Positions 25,805 through 34,201 are shown, counted from the first letter of the stretch. The stretch is 64,000 bases of DNA from Staphylococcus condimenti (GCF_001618885.1 NZ_CP015114.1:1674001-1738000); one strand, 5' to 3'. The notes: a model not told the origin generated them from the letters alone. Translations and numbers: made by a program.

Positions 25805-27226
25805 TTAACCTTGCTCAAAGTAACGCGCACGTTCCCAAGTGGTTACAAATGAATCGTATTCATCTTGTTCTGTTTGTGCTGCATGTAAATAGTGTTTTGC
25901 TACTTCTTCGCCAAGAACTTCTTTTACAACGTCACTGTTTTTCCATTCTAAAATAGCTTGGTGAAGAGATGATGGAATACGATCCACTTCGTTTTGTTCA
26001 TACGCATTTCCTTTTAACTCATCAGCTAAAGTTTCTTTATGTTCAATACCATATAAACCAGCACCGATTAAAGCGGCATAAGCAAGATATGGATTCATGT
26101 CTGCTCCGCAAATACGAGATTCAAAACGTAAAGCATTTCCGTCACCTACAACACGATAACCAGCAGAACGGTTATCTTTACTCCATGCTATACTCACCGG
26201 CGCCCAACTATTAGGAGCAAAGCGTTTATAAGAATTGATATTCGGAGCAAACATTAATGCAAAATCCTTAGTATATTTGATAACACCTGCTAAGAAATGC
26301 TGCATTGTTTCTGACATTGGATTTGATGCATCATCGCCTGCATAAAAAGCATTTTTGCCAGTTTTTGTATCCATCATGCTTAAATGAATATGACCACTTG
26401 AACCTGTCCATTCTTCAAAAGGTTTAGCCATGAAAGTGACAGATTTATCATTTTGAATACAGATTTCTTTCATTCCGTGTTTGAACATTAAATGTTGATC
26501 TGCTGCATTGATTGCATCTGAATATTTTAAGTTTATTTCATGTTGTCCTTTGTAAGCTTCGCCTTTAGAAGATTCAACGATAATGTCCATCAAACTCATT
26601 TGTCGACGAATTTCTTGGTAAAGTGGTTCGTTTTTTGAACCTTGCAATAAATTGTAGTCTTCGTTTAAATGACCTGCTGGTTCTAGTTCATCATAACCTT
26701 GTGCATTAATATCTTTGAATGAATCATTAAATAAATAAAATTCTAATTCACTGGCCATATGAGGTGATAGACCATAAGCTTCAGCTTTTTTGATTTGGTG
26801 TTGTAAGATGTTGCGTGGTGCAACGCTGATCGGTTCACTGCCGTCTACAGTGTATACATCTGCGAAAACCATAGCTGTACGTGACATCCAAGGAATTACT
26901 TTTAAGGTGTTCCAATCTGGTAATGCTAAATAATCACCATATCCTTTGTCCCAATTCATGAAGTCATAGCCATCATCCGTATCCATTTCGAAGTTTGTAC
27001 CTAAGAGATAGTTACAAAAATGTGTGCCCTCTGAAATGTCATTTTCTAAAATGAAATCACCTGTGATACGTTTCCCCATCAAACGCCCTTGCATATCGCA
27101 AAAACCAAGAACCAAAGTATCGATTTCGCCTTTTTCAATCATTTCCATCATTTCATCTTTTGTGATGTTTCCCGTTTTCTTTTTGTTACGACGATGTTTG
27201 TTAAAATCATTAATTTCTCTAAACAT
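25805..27226 (-). CDS. Glutamine synthetase-like gamma-glutamyl-amine ligase (GlnA4/PuuA type)
   Basis: A 473-residue glutamine synthetase homologue. Active-site blocks: ASELEFYLF, GQHEINLKYSDA, SGHIHLSMMD, NSYKRFAPNSWAP, and FESRICGADMNPYLAYAALIGAGL. The N-terminal beta-grasp begins around GEIDTLVLGFCDMQGRLMGKRI. It has no adenylylation tyrosine motif and lies in a catabolic operon, so it should ligate glutamate to an amine rather than ammonia. Streptomyces GlnA4 does this with ethanolamine and PuuA with putrescine. The EutH neighbour and shared RNA switch favour ethanolamine. ATG with AAGGGGG upstream, 20 bases after the aldehyde dehydrogenase stop. Confidence 0.88.
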   Translation of the reverse strand: MFREINDFNKHRRNKKKTGNITKDEMMEMIEKGEIDTLVLGFCDMQGRLMGKRITGDFILENDISEGTHFCNYLLGTNFEMDTDDGYDFMNWDKGYGDYLALPDWNTLKVIPWMSRTAMVFADVYTVDGSEPISVAPRNILQHQIKKAEAYGLSPHMASELEFYLFNDSFKDINAQGYDELEPAGHLNEDYNLLQGSKNEPLYQEIRRQMSLMDIIVESSKGEAYKGQHEINLKYSDAINAADQHLMFKHGMKEICIQNDKSVTFMAKPFEEWTGSSGHIHLSMMDTKTGKNAFYAGDDASNPMSETMQHFLAGVIKYTKDFALMFAPNINSYKRFAPNSWAPVSIAWSKDNRSAGYRVVGDGNALRFESRICGADMNPYLAYAALIGAGLYGIEHKETLADELKGNAYEQNEVDRIPSSLHQAILEWKNSDVVKEVLGEEVAKHYLHAAQTEQDEYDSFVTTWERARYFEQG

Positions 27227-27246
27227 TTGAAACGCCCCCTTGATAT

Positions 27247-28686
27247 TTATGCATCTAATGAAAGTGAAATATATTTCAATTCTAAGAAGCCATCTAATCC
27301 ATAATGTCCGCCTTCGCGTCCCATTCCACTTTCTTTGATACCGCCGAATGGTGCTTGTGGGACACTTAATTGAGTGCCATTTACACCAATCATTCCGAAA
27401 TCTAATTGTTCGCTGACTTGATAGACATTATTTACATTGTTTGAGAAGAAGTAGGCTGCTAAACCGTAAGGAGAAGCATTAGCAATTTTAATAGCTTCAG
27501 CAATTGTATCGAAAGAAATAATGGGTGCTACTGGTCCGAATATTTCTTCTTTAGCAATAGACATCTCTGGTTTAACATTTGTGACGACTGTAGGTTGATA
27601 AAACAAGTCAGAAGGTGAATTCTCAACTTTTTTACCGCCTGCAGCAATATTTGCACCTGCTTTTTCAGCTTCACTTACAAGTTTTTCAACTTTTTCGATA
27701 GCTCCTGAATTAATTAACGGACCGACTTGAACATCTTTTTGATTACCAGGACCTACTCTTAACTGAGTTACACGTTCAATAACTTTAGTTGTAAGTTCAT
27801 TCTTAACTTCGCTTTGTGCAAGCACGGTATTAATGCCGTTGCACATCTGGCCCGTATTTTCGAATTTATTTTCTACAATAGCATCTGCTGCTTTATCTAA
27901 ATCTGCATCATTTAACACGATAACCGGTGCATTTCCACCAAGTTCTAAAGAAATGCGTTTCACTTGATCAGCAGCTTTTTTCATCAATAACTTTCCAATT
28001 TCTGTAGAGCCAGTGAAAGAAATTTTGTTGACACGTCGATCACTTAAAAGCGTTTCAGAAATAAGTGATGACTTGCCTGTTATCAAATTTGCTACACCAT
28101 TATCGATTCCAGTTGCCATTAATTCATCCATAATAGCAATTGCTATGCGCGGTGTTTCACTAGATGGTTTAACGATAACCGTACATCCTGCTGCAAGTGC
28201 GGGTGAAACTTTTCTAGCTACCATAGCACCTGGGAAATTCCATGGTGTGATAAGTGCGCAAACCCCTACAGGTTGTTTAATGACTGAAATTCGTTGGTTA
28301 GGTGAAGAGGGTGGAATAATCTCGCCATATATCCGTTTTCCTTCTTCAGCATTCCATTTAATGAATTGAGCACACCCTTCAATCTCTCCTAAAGATTCGC
28401 TATAAGGCTTACCTTGTTCTTCGGTCATGATAGAAGCGAGTTTTTCTTTTTTATGAAGTAAGTTATCAGCCCATACATGTAAATATTCAGCACGTTCAGC
28501 AGCTGTTAATTTTGACCAAGAAGAGAATGCTTGGTATGAAGCATCAATTGCATCATTGATTAAAGCTTCAGTTACGCTAGGCACTTCTCCGATCACTTCG
28601 TTTGTTGCTGGATTAGTGACTTTCAAGACATTATCAGTTTGAACTTTCTTGCCATTAATCCAGTTATGGTTCAAATTATCTCCCAT
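27247..28686 (-). CDS. Aldehyde dehydrogenase, first gene of the eut enzyme operon
   Basis: A 479-residue NAD(P)-dependent aldehyde dehydrogenase. Catalytic cysteine in ENTGQMCNGINTVL, general base in SLELGGNAPVIV, FTGSTEIGKLL cofactor loop, C-terminal IKESGMGREGGHYGLDGFLELKY. It is related to succinate-semialdehyde dehydrogenases but clearly distinct from the gabD in this window. In the proposed pathway it would oxidise gamma-glutamyl-aminoacetaldehyde to gamma-glutamylglycine. AAGGAGGAG ribosome site lies just after an ANTAR-controlled terminator in a roughly 115-base leader. Confidence 0.88.
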   Translation of the reverse strand: MGDNLNHNWINGKKVQTDNVLKVTNPATNEVIGEVPSVTEALINDAIDASYQAFSSWSKLTAAERAEYLHVWADNLLHKKEKLASIMTEEQGKPYSESLGEIEGCAQFIKWNAEEGKRIYGEIIPPSSPNQRISVIKQPVGVCALITPWNFPGAMVARKVSPALAAGCTVIVKPSSETPRIAIAIMDELMATGIDNGVANLITGKSSLISETLLSDRRVNKISFTGSTEIGKLLMKKAADQVKRISLELGGNAPVIVLNDADLDKAADAIVENKFENTGQMCNGINTVLAQSEVKNELTTKVIERVTQLRVGPGNQKDVQVGPLINSGAIEKVEKLVSEAEKAGANIAAGGKKVENSPSDLFYQPTVVTNVKPEMSIAKEEIFGPVAPIISFDTIAEAIKIANASPYGLAAYFFSNNVNNVYQVSEQLDFGMIGVNGTQLSVPQAPFGGIKESGMGREGGHYGLDGFLELKYISLSLDA

Positions 28687-28706
28687 ATAAATCTCCTCCT
28701 TAACAC

Positions 28707-28756
28707 AAAAAGAGGCCTACACAGTTATCCTTTAAGAATACTGTATAAGCCTCTTT
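28707..28756 (-). terminator. Conditional terminator before the aldehyde dehydrogenase operon
   Basis: Seventeen-pair stem, extended by ATTC/GGAT inside, followed on the minus strand by T5 and immediately by the AAGGAGGAG ribosome site of the gene. Confidence 0.92.
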
Positions 28757-28785
28757 GCTCAATTAAATTCACTTGTATATTTCAG
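28707..28785 (-). promoter_or_regulatory. ANTAR-type antitermination element in the aldehyde dehydrogenase leader
   Basis: Minus-strand leader. P2 at 28760-28747: GAGC/GCTT stem with hexaloop AAAGAG (A at 1, G at 4). Its loop and 3' half are the 5' arm of a 17-pair terminator (28756-28740 with 28725-28709). Upstream, AAGTGAAT recurs as in the eutH leader, 6 bases before P2, and may form a weaker P1 (about 28764-28785). Same order and overlap as the eutH element. Confidence 0.72.
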
Positions 28786-28807
28786 AAAGTCTAGCGACTT
28801 AAAAACA

Positions 28808-28836
28808 ATGTTACTAAATATTCTGAACCTTGTCAA
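28808..28836 (-). promoter_or_regulatory. Promoter of the aldehyde dehydrogenase operon
   Basis: On the minus strand TTGACA (28836-28831), 17-base spacer, TAACAT (28813-28808). Start expected near 28801, giving a leader of about 115 bases. Confidence 0.68.
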
Positions 28837-28858
28837 TATTCAATCTCTAGATTATACT
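28830..28858 (+). promoter_or_regulatory. Promoter of the M20 hydrolase, overlapping the divergent one
   Basis: TTGTCA (28830-28835), 17-base spacer, TATACT (28853-28858). Its -35 shares five bases with the divergent operon's -35. Confidence 0.65.
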
Positions 28859-28890
28859 GTGACCTAACTTAAAAGAGAGAAGGGATTTCT

Positions 28891-29970
28891 ATGACAAAGA
28901 CATTAGACTTATTGAAATCGTTAATTGAATTTGACAGTTCAACCAAAGATGAAGCGAATAAAACACTCCAATTTTGTAAAACTTGGTTGGAACAAGAAGG
29001 ACTAGAACCCGTACGATTGTCCAATGAAGGATTTGATTCTCTTATTTGTAATGTTGGAGCAGGAGAAAAAAGATTAATTTTGAATGGTCATGTAGATGTG
29101 GTAAGCGGTAATCTTAATCAATTTGAACCTAGGATTGAAGGAAATAAGATTTATGGTCGCGGATCGGCAGACATGAAAGCGGGTGTAAGTGCTATGATGA
29201 GTGCTCTGAGCGAATTACAGCATAAAGATTTAGGTAATACATCTGTTCAGTTGCAACTTGTAACGGATGAAGAAATCGGCGGAAAACATGGCGCTAATTT
29301 CTTAACAGACCAAGGTTATTTAGGAGATTTTGTCATTTGTGGTGAACCGACACAATTAGGAATCGGCTATCAAGCTAAAGGTATATTACAAGTGGATATT
29401 CATTTGAAAGGTAAATCTGCTCATGGCAGTCGACCATGGGAAGGAGAAAATGCAATTGAAGAGGCACTGAAAACGTATCAAAAAATATTGGATTTGCCTT
29501 TTGCTAAAGAATCTACAAAATTGTTTGAAGGTCCATCTATTAATTTAGCCAAAATAAGAGGAGGAACCGTTTATAACAAAGTGCCAGATGAAGCGGTTAT
29601 TTCGTATGACATACGATTTTTGCCGGGTCAAAGCGAAAAAGAAATTTTAAAGCAAATTAAAAATGAAATTGATGGTGAAATTTCAATTCATTTGTCTGGT
29701 GCTTCTGTAATGAATGAAACAGACAATCCGTTCATACAAAAACTAGTTACAGAAATTTCACAAGAAACACATCAATCACCTGAATCTGTGAAATTATTCG
29801 GACAACATGGGTTTGCAGATACAAGATATTTTGCTAGATTTGGAACGCCAGCCATTGAATTTGGTCCATCAGGTGCAGCTTGGCATGGCGATGGTGAATT
29901 TGCCGAAGTTGACTCTATAGAAATCTATAAAGACATATTAGTGAGATTTGCAGAATCTTTTTCAAATTAA
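28891..29970 (+). CDS. M20 family metallopeptidase/amidohydrolase (ArgE/DapE/ACY1 type), copy 1
   Basis: A 359-residue cytoplasmic dizinc hydrolase. Metal ligands and catalytic residues: NGHVDVV, GRGSADMKAG, VTDEEIGG, CGEPT, and the C-terminal AWHGDGE. The dimerisation domain is at about residues 175-285. Family members cleave N-acyl amino acids, succinyl-diaminopimelate or dipeptides. It is divergent from the proposed ethanolamine operon with overlapping -35 boxes, and could cleave gamma-glutamylglycine. A close paralogue lies at 50.9 kb. The substrate is not determined by sequence. Confidence 0.88.
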   Translation: MTKTLDLLKSLIEFDSSTKDEANKTLQFCKTWLEQEGLEPVRLSNEGFDSLICNVGAGEKRLILNGHVDVVSGNLNQFEPRIEGNKIYGRGSADMKAGVSAMMSALSELQHKDLGNTSVQLQLVTDEEIGGKHGANFLTDQGYLGDFVICGEPTQLGIGYQAKGILQVDIHLKGKSAHGSRPWEGENAIEEALKTYQKILDLPFAKESTKLFEGPSINLAKIRGGTVYNKVPDEAVISYDIRFLPGQSEKEILKQIKNEIDGEISIHLSGASVMNETDNPFIQKLVTEISQETHQSPESVKLFGQHGFADTRYFARFGTPAIEFGPSGAAWHGDGEFAEVDSIEIYKDILVRFAESFSN

Positions 29971-29979
29971 TTATTTAGG

Positions 29980-30018
29980 AAAGTATGAATCTCTAGAAAT
30001 AAGAGTATTCATACTTTT
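29980..30018 (+). terminator. Intrinsic terminator after the M20 hydrolase
   Basis: AAGTATGAATCTCT / AGAGTATTCATACTT, one bulged base, then T-rich sequence. Confidence 0.85.
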
Positions 30019-30149
30019 AATTTTTATATATTCAACACTTCAACATAATAAGTAGATTTATATATTGAATATTCACAATATTAAAACCATATGATATTCT
30101 ATATCTACTTAAAAGGGGTTACAACAGAATATAGACAAGGGGAGATTTT

Positions 30150-31457
30150 ATGAATTTAGCAATTTTAGGCTTTATCATGATTGTGGTCTTTATGATTTTA
30201 ATCATGAGTAGAAAAATGTCTGCGTTAGTTGCGCTCATCGTAGTTCCGGTAGTCTTTGGTTTGATTGGGGGATTTTATTCAAGCTTAGGAAAAGACATTT
30301 TAGAAGGTTTGACTACCGTAGCACCGACTGGAATTATGCTAATCTTTGCAATACTCTATTTTGGAGTCATGATTGATGCAGGATTATTCAATCCTATCAT
30401 CAGTATCATTATGAAAGGTGTTAAGGGTGATCCGGTTAAAATCACTATTGGAACAGTAGCATTAGCTTCTATCGTTGCACTAGATGGCGATGGAACAACT
30501 ACTTTTATTATCACAGTCACAGCAATGATGCCGCTATATAAGAAAATGGGGATGAACCTATACATATTATCTACATTAGCTTTATTATCCATCGGCGTAA
30601 TGAATATGACGCCTTGGGGAGGTCCGACAGCACGTGCAATTTCTTCTTTGCAGCTGACAACTGAAGAAGTCTTCACACCTATTATCCCGGTTATGGTTGC
30701 AGGTATTCTATTCGCTTTCTTTGCAGCATATGTTTTAGGTGTTCGTGAAAGAAAAAGAATCGGTATTCAAAATCATCTATCTCTTACATTAGAAGAAATG
30801 AATAATGCAAATGGAACAGATGAAGATGATAGAGAATTGTTACGACCGAAGTTAACGATTATCAATGCAGTTTTAACGGTTGCGTTATTAACTGCATTAA
30901 TCACAAACTTCTTGCCAATTCCTGTACTCTTTATGCTTGGGTTCGCAGTAGCACTTATTATTAACTATCCAAATTTGAACACACAATCTGAAATTATTAA
31001 ACGTCATGCAGGAAATGTTTTAGCTGTTGTAAGTTTAGTGTTTGCATCAGGAGTTTTCACTGGTGTTATGAGCGGAACAAAAATGGTAGATGCAATGGCG
31101 AGTTCTCTCGTAAACATAATACCAGATGCGATGGGAAATCACTTTGCGTTAATTACAGCAGTTTTGAGTATGCCATTTACTTACTTCATGGCTAATGATC
31201 CATTCTATTATGGCATCCTTCCGATACTTGCTGAATCTGCACATCAATTCGGAATTTCTAAAGCCATGATGGCAAGAGCATCTATTTTAGGACAACCTTT
31301 ACATGTACTGAGCCCATTATATGCAGCAGGTTATTTGTTGGTAGGTATGCTTGGTATTGATTATGGTACTAACCAAAAAATTGTCATGAAATGGGCAATA
31401 GGGTCTTCATTATTTATGATTTTAGTGGCTGGTTTGATTGGAATTATTGCATTTTAA
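30150..31457 (+). CDS. CitMHS family citrate:cation symporter
   Basis: A 435-residue transporter with about 12 membrane segments. The GVMIDAGLFNPI, ALDGDGTTTFIITVTAMMPLYKKMGMN and MTPWGGPTARA motifs are those of the CitM/CitN family, which imports citrate in complex with a divalent metal. The ATG follows AAGGGGAG. It lies between terminators and is a single-gene unit. No two-component citrate regulator or citrate lyase is nearby, so control is not evident. The metal preference cannot be read from the sequence. Confidence 0.85.
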   Translation: MNLAILGFIMIVVFMILIMSRKMSALVALIVVPVVFGLIGGFYSSLGKDILEGLTTVAPTGIMLIFAILYFGVMIDAGLFNPIISIIMKGVKGDPVKITIGTVALASIVALDGDGTTTFIITVTAMMPLYKKMGMNLYILSTLALLSIGVMNMTPWGGPTARAISSLQLTTEEVFTPIIPVMVAGILFAFFAAYVLGVRERKRIGIQNHLSLTLEEMNNANGTDEDDRELLRPKLTIINAVLTVALLTALITNFLPIPVLFMLGFAVALIINYPNLNTQSEIIKRHAGNVLAVVSLVFASGVFTGVMSGTKMVDAMASSLVNIIPDAMGNHFALITAVLSMPFTYFMANDPFYYGILPILAESAHQFGISKAMMARASILGQPLHVLSPLYAAGYLLVGMLGIDYGTNQKIVMKWAIGSSLFMILVAGLIGIIAF

Positions 31458-31471
31458 ATTAATAAAAATAC

Positions 31472-31510
31472 AAAAGGTGGTAACGACATTTAAAAGGTTA
31501 CCATCTTTTT
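31472..31510 (+). terminator. Intrinsic terminator after the citrate transporter
   Basis: AAGGTGGTAAC / GTTACCATCTT stem and T5. Confidence 0.88.
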
Positions 31511-31576
31511 ATTTGTCAAATAAATCTGAAAAATGATAACGTACTTTTAATTACAAAAAATGAGGGGGGTTATAGT

Positions 31577-32491
31577 ATGCAGCAACTATTAAAATGGAGA
31601 CCTTATATTTTAACAATAATAGGTGCAGCCTGTTGGGGGATAATTGGATTGTTTATTCAACCGCTATATAACAGAGGGTTTAATGCTTGGGACGTGGTTA
31701 CTATTCGGGGTGTATTGACGTTTATTTTTTTAATTATATTTATGCTGATATCAAATCCGAAGTCATTGAAAACAAGATGGCAAGATCACTTTTATTTTGC
31801 AGGTGCAGGAATTATAAGTATGGTATTCTTCAATTATTTATACTTTGAAACATTTTCACAGTCCTCTTTATCACTTGCGGTAACTTTGCTTTATACAGGT
31901 CCTATTTTTGTAACCATACTTAGCCGACTTTTCTTCAAAGAGCCCTTGAATTCTAATAAAATTATGGCGTTGGTTTTAGCCATAGCAGGTTGTGGTTTCG
32001 TTGTTGGATTATTGCCTTCATTCAAAGTTGAAGTAAGTGCTAAAGTTATTATGACAGGTATTCTTTCAGGGGTATGTTATTCACTTTATACAATTTTTAC
32101 AAAGCCTGTGACAAAGCGGTATTCTGCTTTAACGATTACGACTTATAACTTTCTATACACTAGCATCTTTATGTTGATCTTCAGTAAAACACCTTCTAAA
32201 ATTCAAAAATTTGCACATCCAGATATTATCGGTGCTTCTATCGGCCTAGCTTTTGTTTCAACAGTAATGGCTTATGTTCTTTATACAGCAGGTCTTAAAC
32301 ACTTAGAAGCCAGCAAAGCTTCAATTCTCGCAACATTAGAACCCATTGTGGCAATTTTATCCGGCGTTATTTTTTTAGGCGATATATTAAATACGTGGCA
32401 AATTTTTGGAATTATCACTGTAATGTGTGCAGCTGTTATTGTAGGTAGAAACCCTCGCATAAAAGGACAGGAAGCTTTAAGAAGATATTAA
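31577..32491 (+). CDS. EamA/DMT family transporter
   Basis: A 304-residue membrane protein with ten predicted segments arranged as two EamA repeats (residues 10-145 and 155-290). Characteristic pieces are ITIIGAACWGIIGLFIQPLY near the start and SKASILATLEPIVAILSGVIFLGD in the second repeat. It is probably an exporter of metabolites or amino acids, as is usual for the family; the substrate is unknown. Start ATG behind GAGGGGG. Monocistronic, with a hairpin downstream that also resembles a parS site. Confidence 0.87.
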   Translation: MQQLLKWRPYILTIIGAACWGIIGLFIQPLYNRGFNAWDVVTIRGVLTFIFLIIFMLISNPKSLKTRWQDHFYFAGAGIISMVFFNYLYFETFSQSSLSLAVTLLYTGPIFVTILSRLFFKEPLNSNKIMALVLAIAGCGFVVGLLPSFKVEVSAKVIMTGILSGVCYSLYTIFTKPVTKRYSALTITTYNFLYTSIFMLIFSKTPSKIQKFAHPDIIGASIGLAFVSTVMAYVLYTAGLKHLEASKASILATLEPIVAILSGVIFLGDILNTWQIFGIITVMCAAVIVGRNPRIKGQEALRRY

Positions 32492-32511
32492 TCATTAATG
32501 TATATGAAAAA

Positions 32512-32527
32512 TGTTTCGCGTGAAACG
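32512..32527. other. parS-like palindrome
   Basis: TGTTTCGCGTGAAACG matches the Bacillus/Staphylococcus ParB site consensus TGTTTCACGTGAAACA at 14 of 16 positions. It lies in an intergenic region and is extended by flanking A and T runs, so it could instead be the terminator hairpin of the EamA gene. Confidence 0.45.
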
Positions 32528-32659
32528 TTTTCTCTTTATCTATACTATATAATTAACTGTACATCGTAGATTAAAAGTGTTTTAATAACACTATAATTCG
32601 ATTTTATTGTATAGGAAACGTCTGTTCTAGAAGGGACATAATGGAAAGAGTGAGTTAAG

Positions 32660-33211
32660 ATGAATAAATTAGATTTACGTGTCGTGCGTACAAGAAAATT
32701 ATTATTAGGCGGTTTATATGAATTGCTGGAAGAGAAAGAGTTTTCTAAACTTACTATCGACCAAATTTGCGATCGTTCTATGGTTCACAGAACAACCTTT
32801 TATAAACACTTTCATGATAAATACGAACTGCTTGAAGTGTTGTTGAATAATTTGAGCGAAGAGTTTTTTTCATATGATTTTAAAGAGCGAATTAATCATC
32901 CATTTAGAGTTAAAGAGAATGCATTTGAAGGTTCTAAAGATTTTCATCGTATATTGATTAAGCAAAAAGAAGACAAAGAATTTAATGATTTAATCTTTTC
33001 GCATTTCATTAAACTTATACAACAAGATGTGAAAGATAATATTGATCTTATAGAAAAGGACCCATCTGTACCAGATGATTTAGTTTTCTATTTGTATGGT
33101 GGTGCTATTAAAGGATTTTCTAAGTGGATTGAAAACAGCAACACAAAAATCACGGCAGAAGAAGCAGACGATGTATTTCATAAGATGGTAAATATAAAAG
33201 TAAAAGAATAA
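32660..33211 (+). CDS. TetR family transcriptional regulator
   Basis: A 183-residue regulator. The N-terminal TetR helix-turn-helix is RKLLLGGLYELLEEKEFSKLTIDQICDRSMVHRTTFYKHFHDKYELLEVLL. The C-terminal helical domain (about 65-180) is the kind seen in Firmicute DhaS-like regulators. No divergent partner is close; the EamA gene lies upstream on the same strand. Target and ligand are unknown. Confidence 0.87.
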   Translation: MNKLDLRVVRTRKLLLGGLYELLEEKEFSKLTIDQICDRSMVHRTTFYKHFHDKYELLEVLLNNLSEEFFSYDFKERINHPFRVKENAFEGSKDFHRILIKQKEDKEFNDLIFSHFIKLIQQDVKDNIDLIEKDPSVPDDLVFYLYGGAIKGFSKWIENSNTKITAEEADDVFHKMVNIKVKE

Positions 33212-33220
33212 CGATTAATA

Positions 33221-33262
33221 TAAATGCGTGACTCAATAAGTAGGGGAGTTGCGCATTTTTTT
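33221..33262 (+). terminator. Intrinsic terminator after the TetR gene
   Basis: AAATGCGTGACTC / GAGTTGCGCATTT with T7. Confidence 0.9.
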
Positions 33263-33445
33263 CTTTGGAGTAAGTGTGAGGTTTGTCTGAAGTGAGACTG
33301 AAGGCATGGTAAAAAACGGATTTACCTAAGAATGACATAATAAATGATACTAAGTAAAATATTAAATTAAATTTGAAGAAATATAGCGGACGTAAACTAA
33401 TTTAATTATAATAGAGATAATACATCTTCGAGAGGAAAACAGCTT

Positions 33446-34081
33446 ATGAAAAATAATAAAAAAACGGAAGTTCCTAAGACACATTCACATCCTGCAACTT
33501 CAAATCATAAACCATCAGGTTCACTAAAGAAAACGATATTTTGGATTACTATTGGATTAATAGGTATAGCATTGATTATAGGTATTATATATTTTGCGCT
33601 CCAGATTTTCGGTGAAGGAAGTAATAGTGAGCATAAAAATAATGATGAGAATAAAAATAAAACACAACAACACCTGCCTCAAACACATAAAGTTAAAATC
33701 AACGTAAATTCAACTGAATTTAATCAAAAATTTATGCAATCACCTAACCCAGAAGGATATAAAGATTTTAAAATTGGAACTTCAAAATCAAATATTGAAA
33801 AGAAATTCGGTAAATCTGAAGGTATTAGAGAAATAAATGGCAACGATGCTCAACAATATGGAGATATTGCTATAAGTTATAATTTAGAAGATAAAGTAGA
33901 TCATGTATATGTTGCGCCGCGTCAAATGACTAAAAAAGAATTCACAAAACTTTATGATGAACCAGATGAAATTAAAGGGGATATTTGGTACTACAATGCA
34001 AATTACTATAATGGTTTCACTATTAAAGTTTTTACAAGCCAACAATATATCAAAGCGATAGAAAATGTACCGCAAATGTAG
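33446..34081 (+). CDS. Single-pass membrane protein with extracellular domain shared with the 57.4-kb zinc-ribbon protein
   Basis: A 211-residue protein. Residues 1-30 are hydrophilic and His/Ser/Lys-rich, 31-52 are a membrane segment, 55-80 are a charged linker, and 85-211 form a beta-rich extracellular domain (FKIGTSKSNIEKKFGKSEGIREINGNDAQQYGDIAISY). That domain is clearly homologous to the C-terminus of the protein at 57439-58179, down to the ending KAIENVPQM versus QAIENIDQI. The copy here lacks the N-terminal zinc ribbon. The G-x-S/T-K-x-x-I-E-x-x-F/Y-G-K pattern recalls SmpA/DUF4309-like domains. Function unknown. Confidence 0.75.
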   Translation: MKNNKKTEVPKTHSHPATSNHKPSGSLKKTIFWITIGLIGIALIIGIIYFALQIFGEGSNSEHKNNDENKNKTQQHLPQTHKVKINVNSTEFNQKFMQSPNPEGYKDFKIGTSKSNIEKKFGKSEGIREINGNDAQQYGDIAISYNLEDKVDHVYVAPRQMTKKEFTKLYDEPDEIKGDIWYYNANYYNGFTIKVFTSQQYIKAIENVPQM

Positions 34082-34123
34082 TGATTTAAACTTATTGTTT
34101 CGCCAAATGAATAGCAACATTTC

Positions 34124-34163
34124 TAAAGACCGCCCTGAAATTTAAAGTTCAGGACGGTCTTTT
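34124..34163. terminator. Bidirectional terminator
   Basis: AAAGACCGCCCTGAA / TTCAGGACGGTCTTT stem, one mismatch, between two convergent genes. Confidence 0.9.
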
Positions 34164-34201
34164 AGGTGATAGAGCAGTATTCATATACTAAAGTATGTAA
34201 G

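Noticed and set aside
25805..27226. Reading the glutamine-synthetase-like gene as the housekeeping glnA
   Set aside because: It lies in a catabolic operon without a GlnR gene and its leader is ANTAR-controlled; the active-site surroundings are of the amine-ligase type.
24989..28686. Putrescine (Puu) pathway as the role of the enzyme operon, helped by the gab cluster at 12.7-18.3 kb
   Set aside because: No PuuB oxidase, PuuD or putrescine permease is linked; an SDR fits oxidation of a hydroxyl, and the shared RNA switch ties the operon to EutH. It remains the main alternative.
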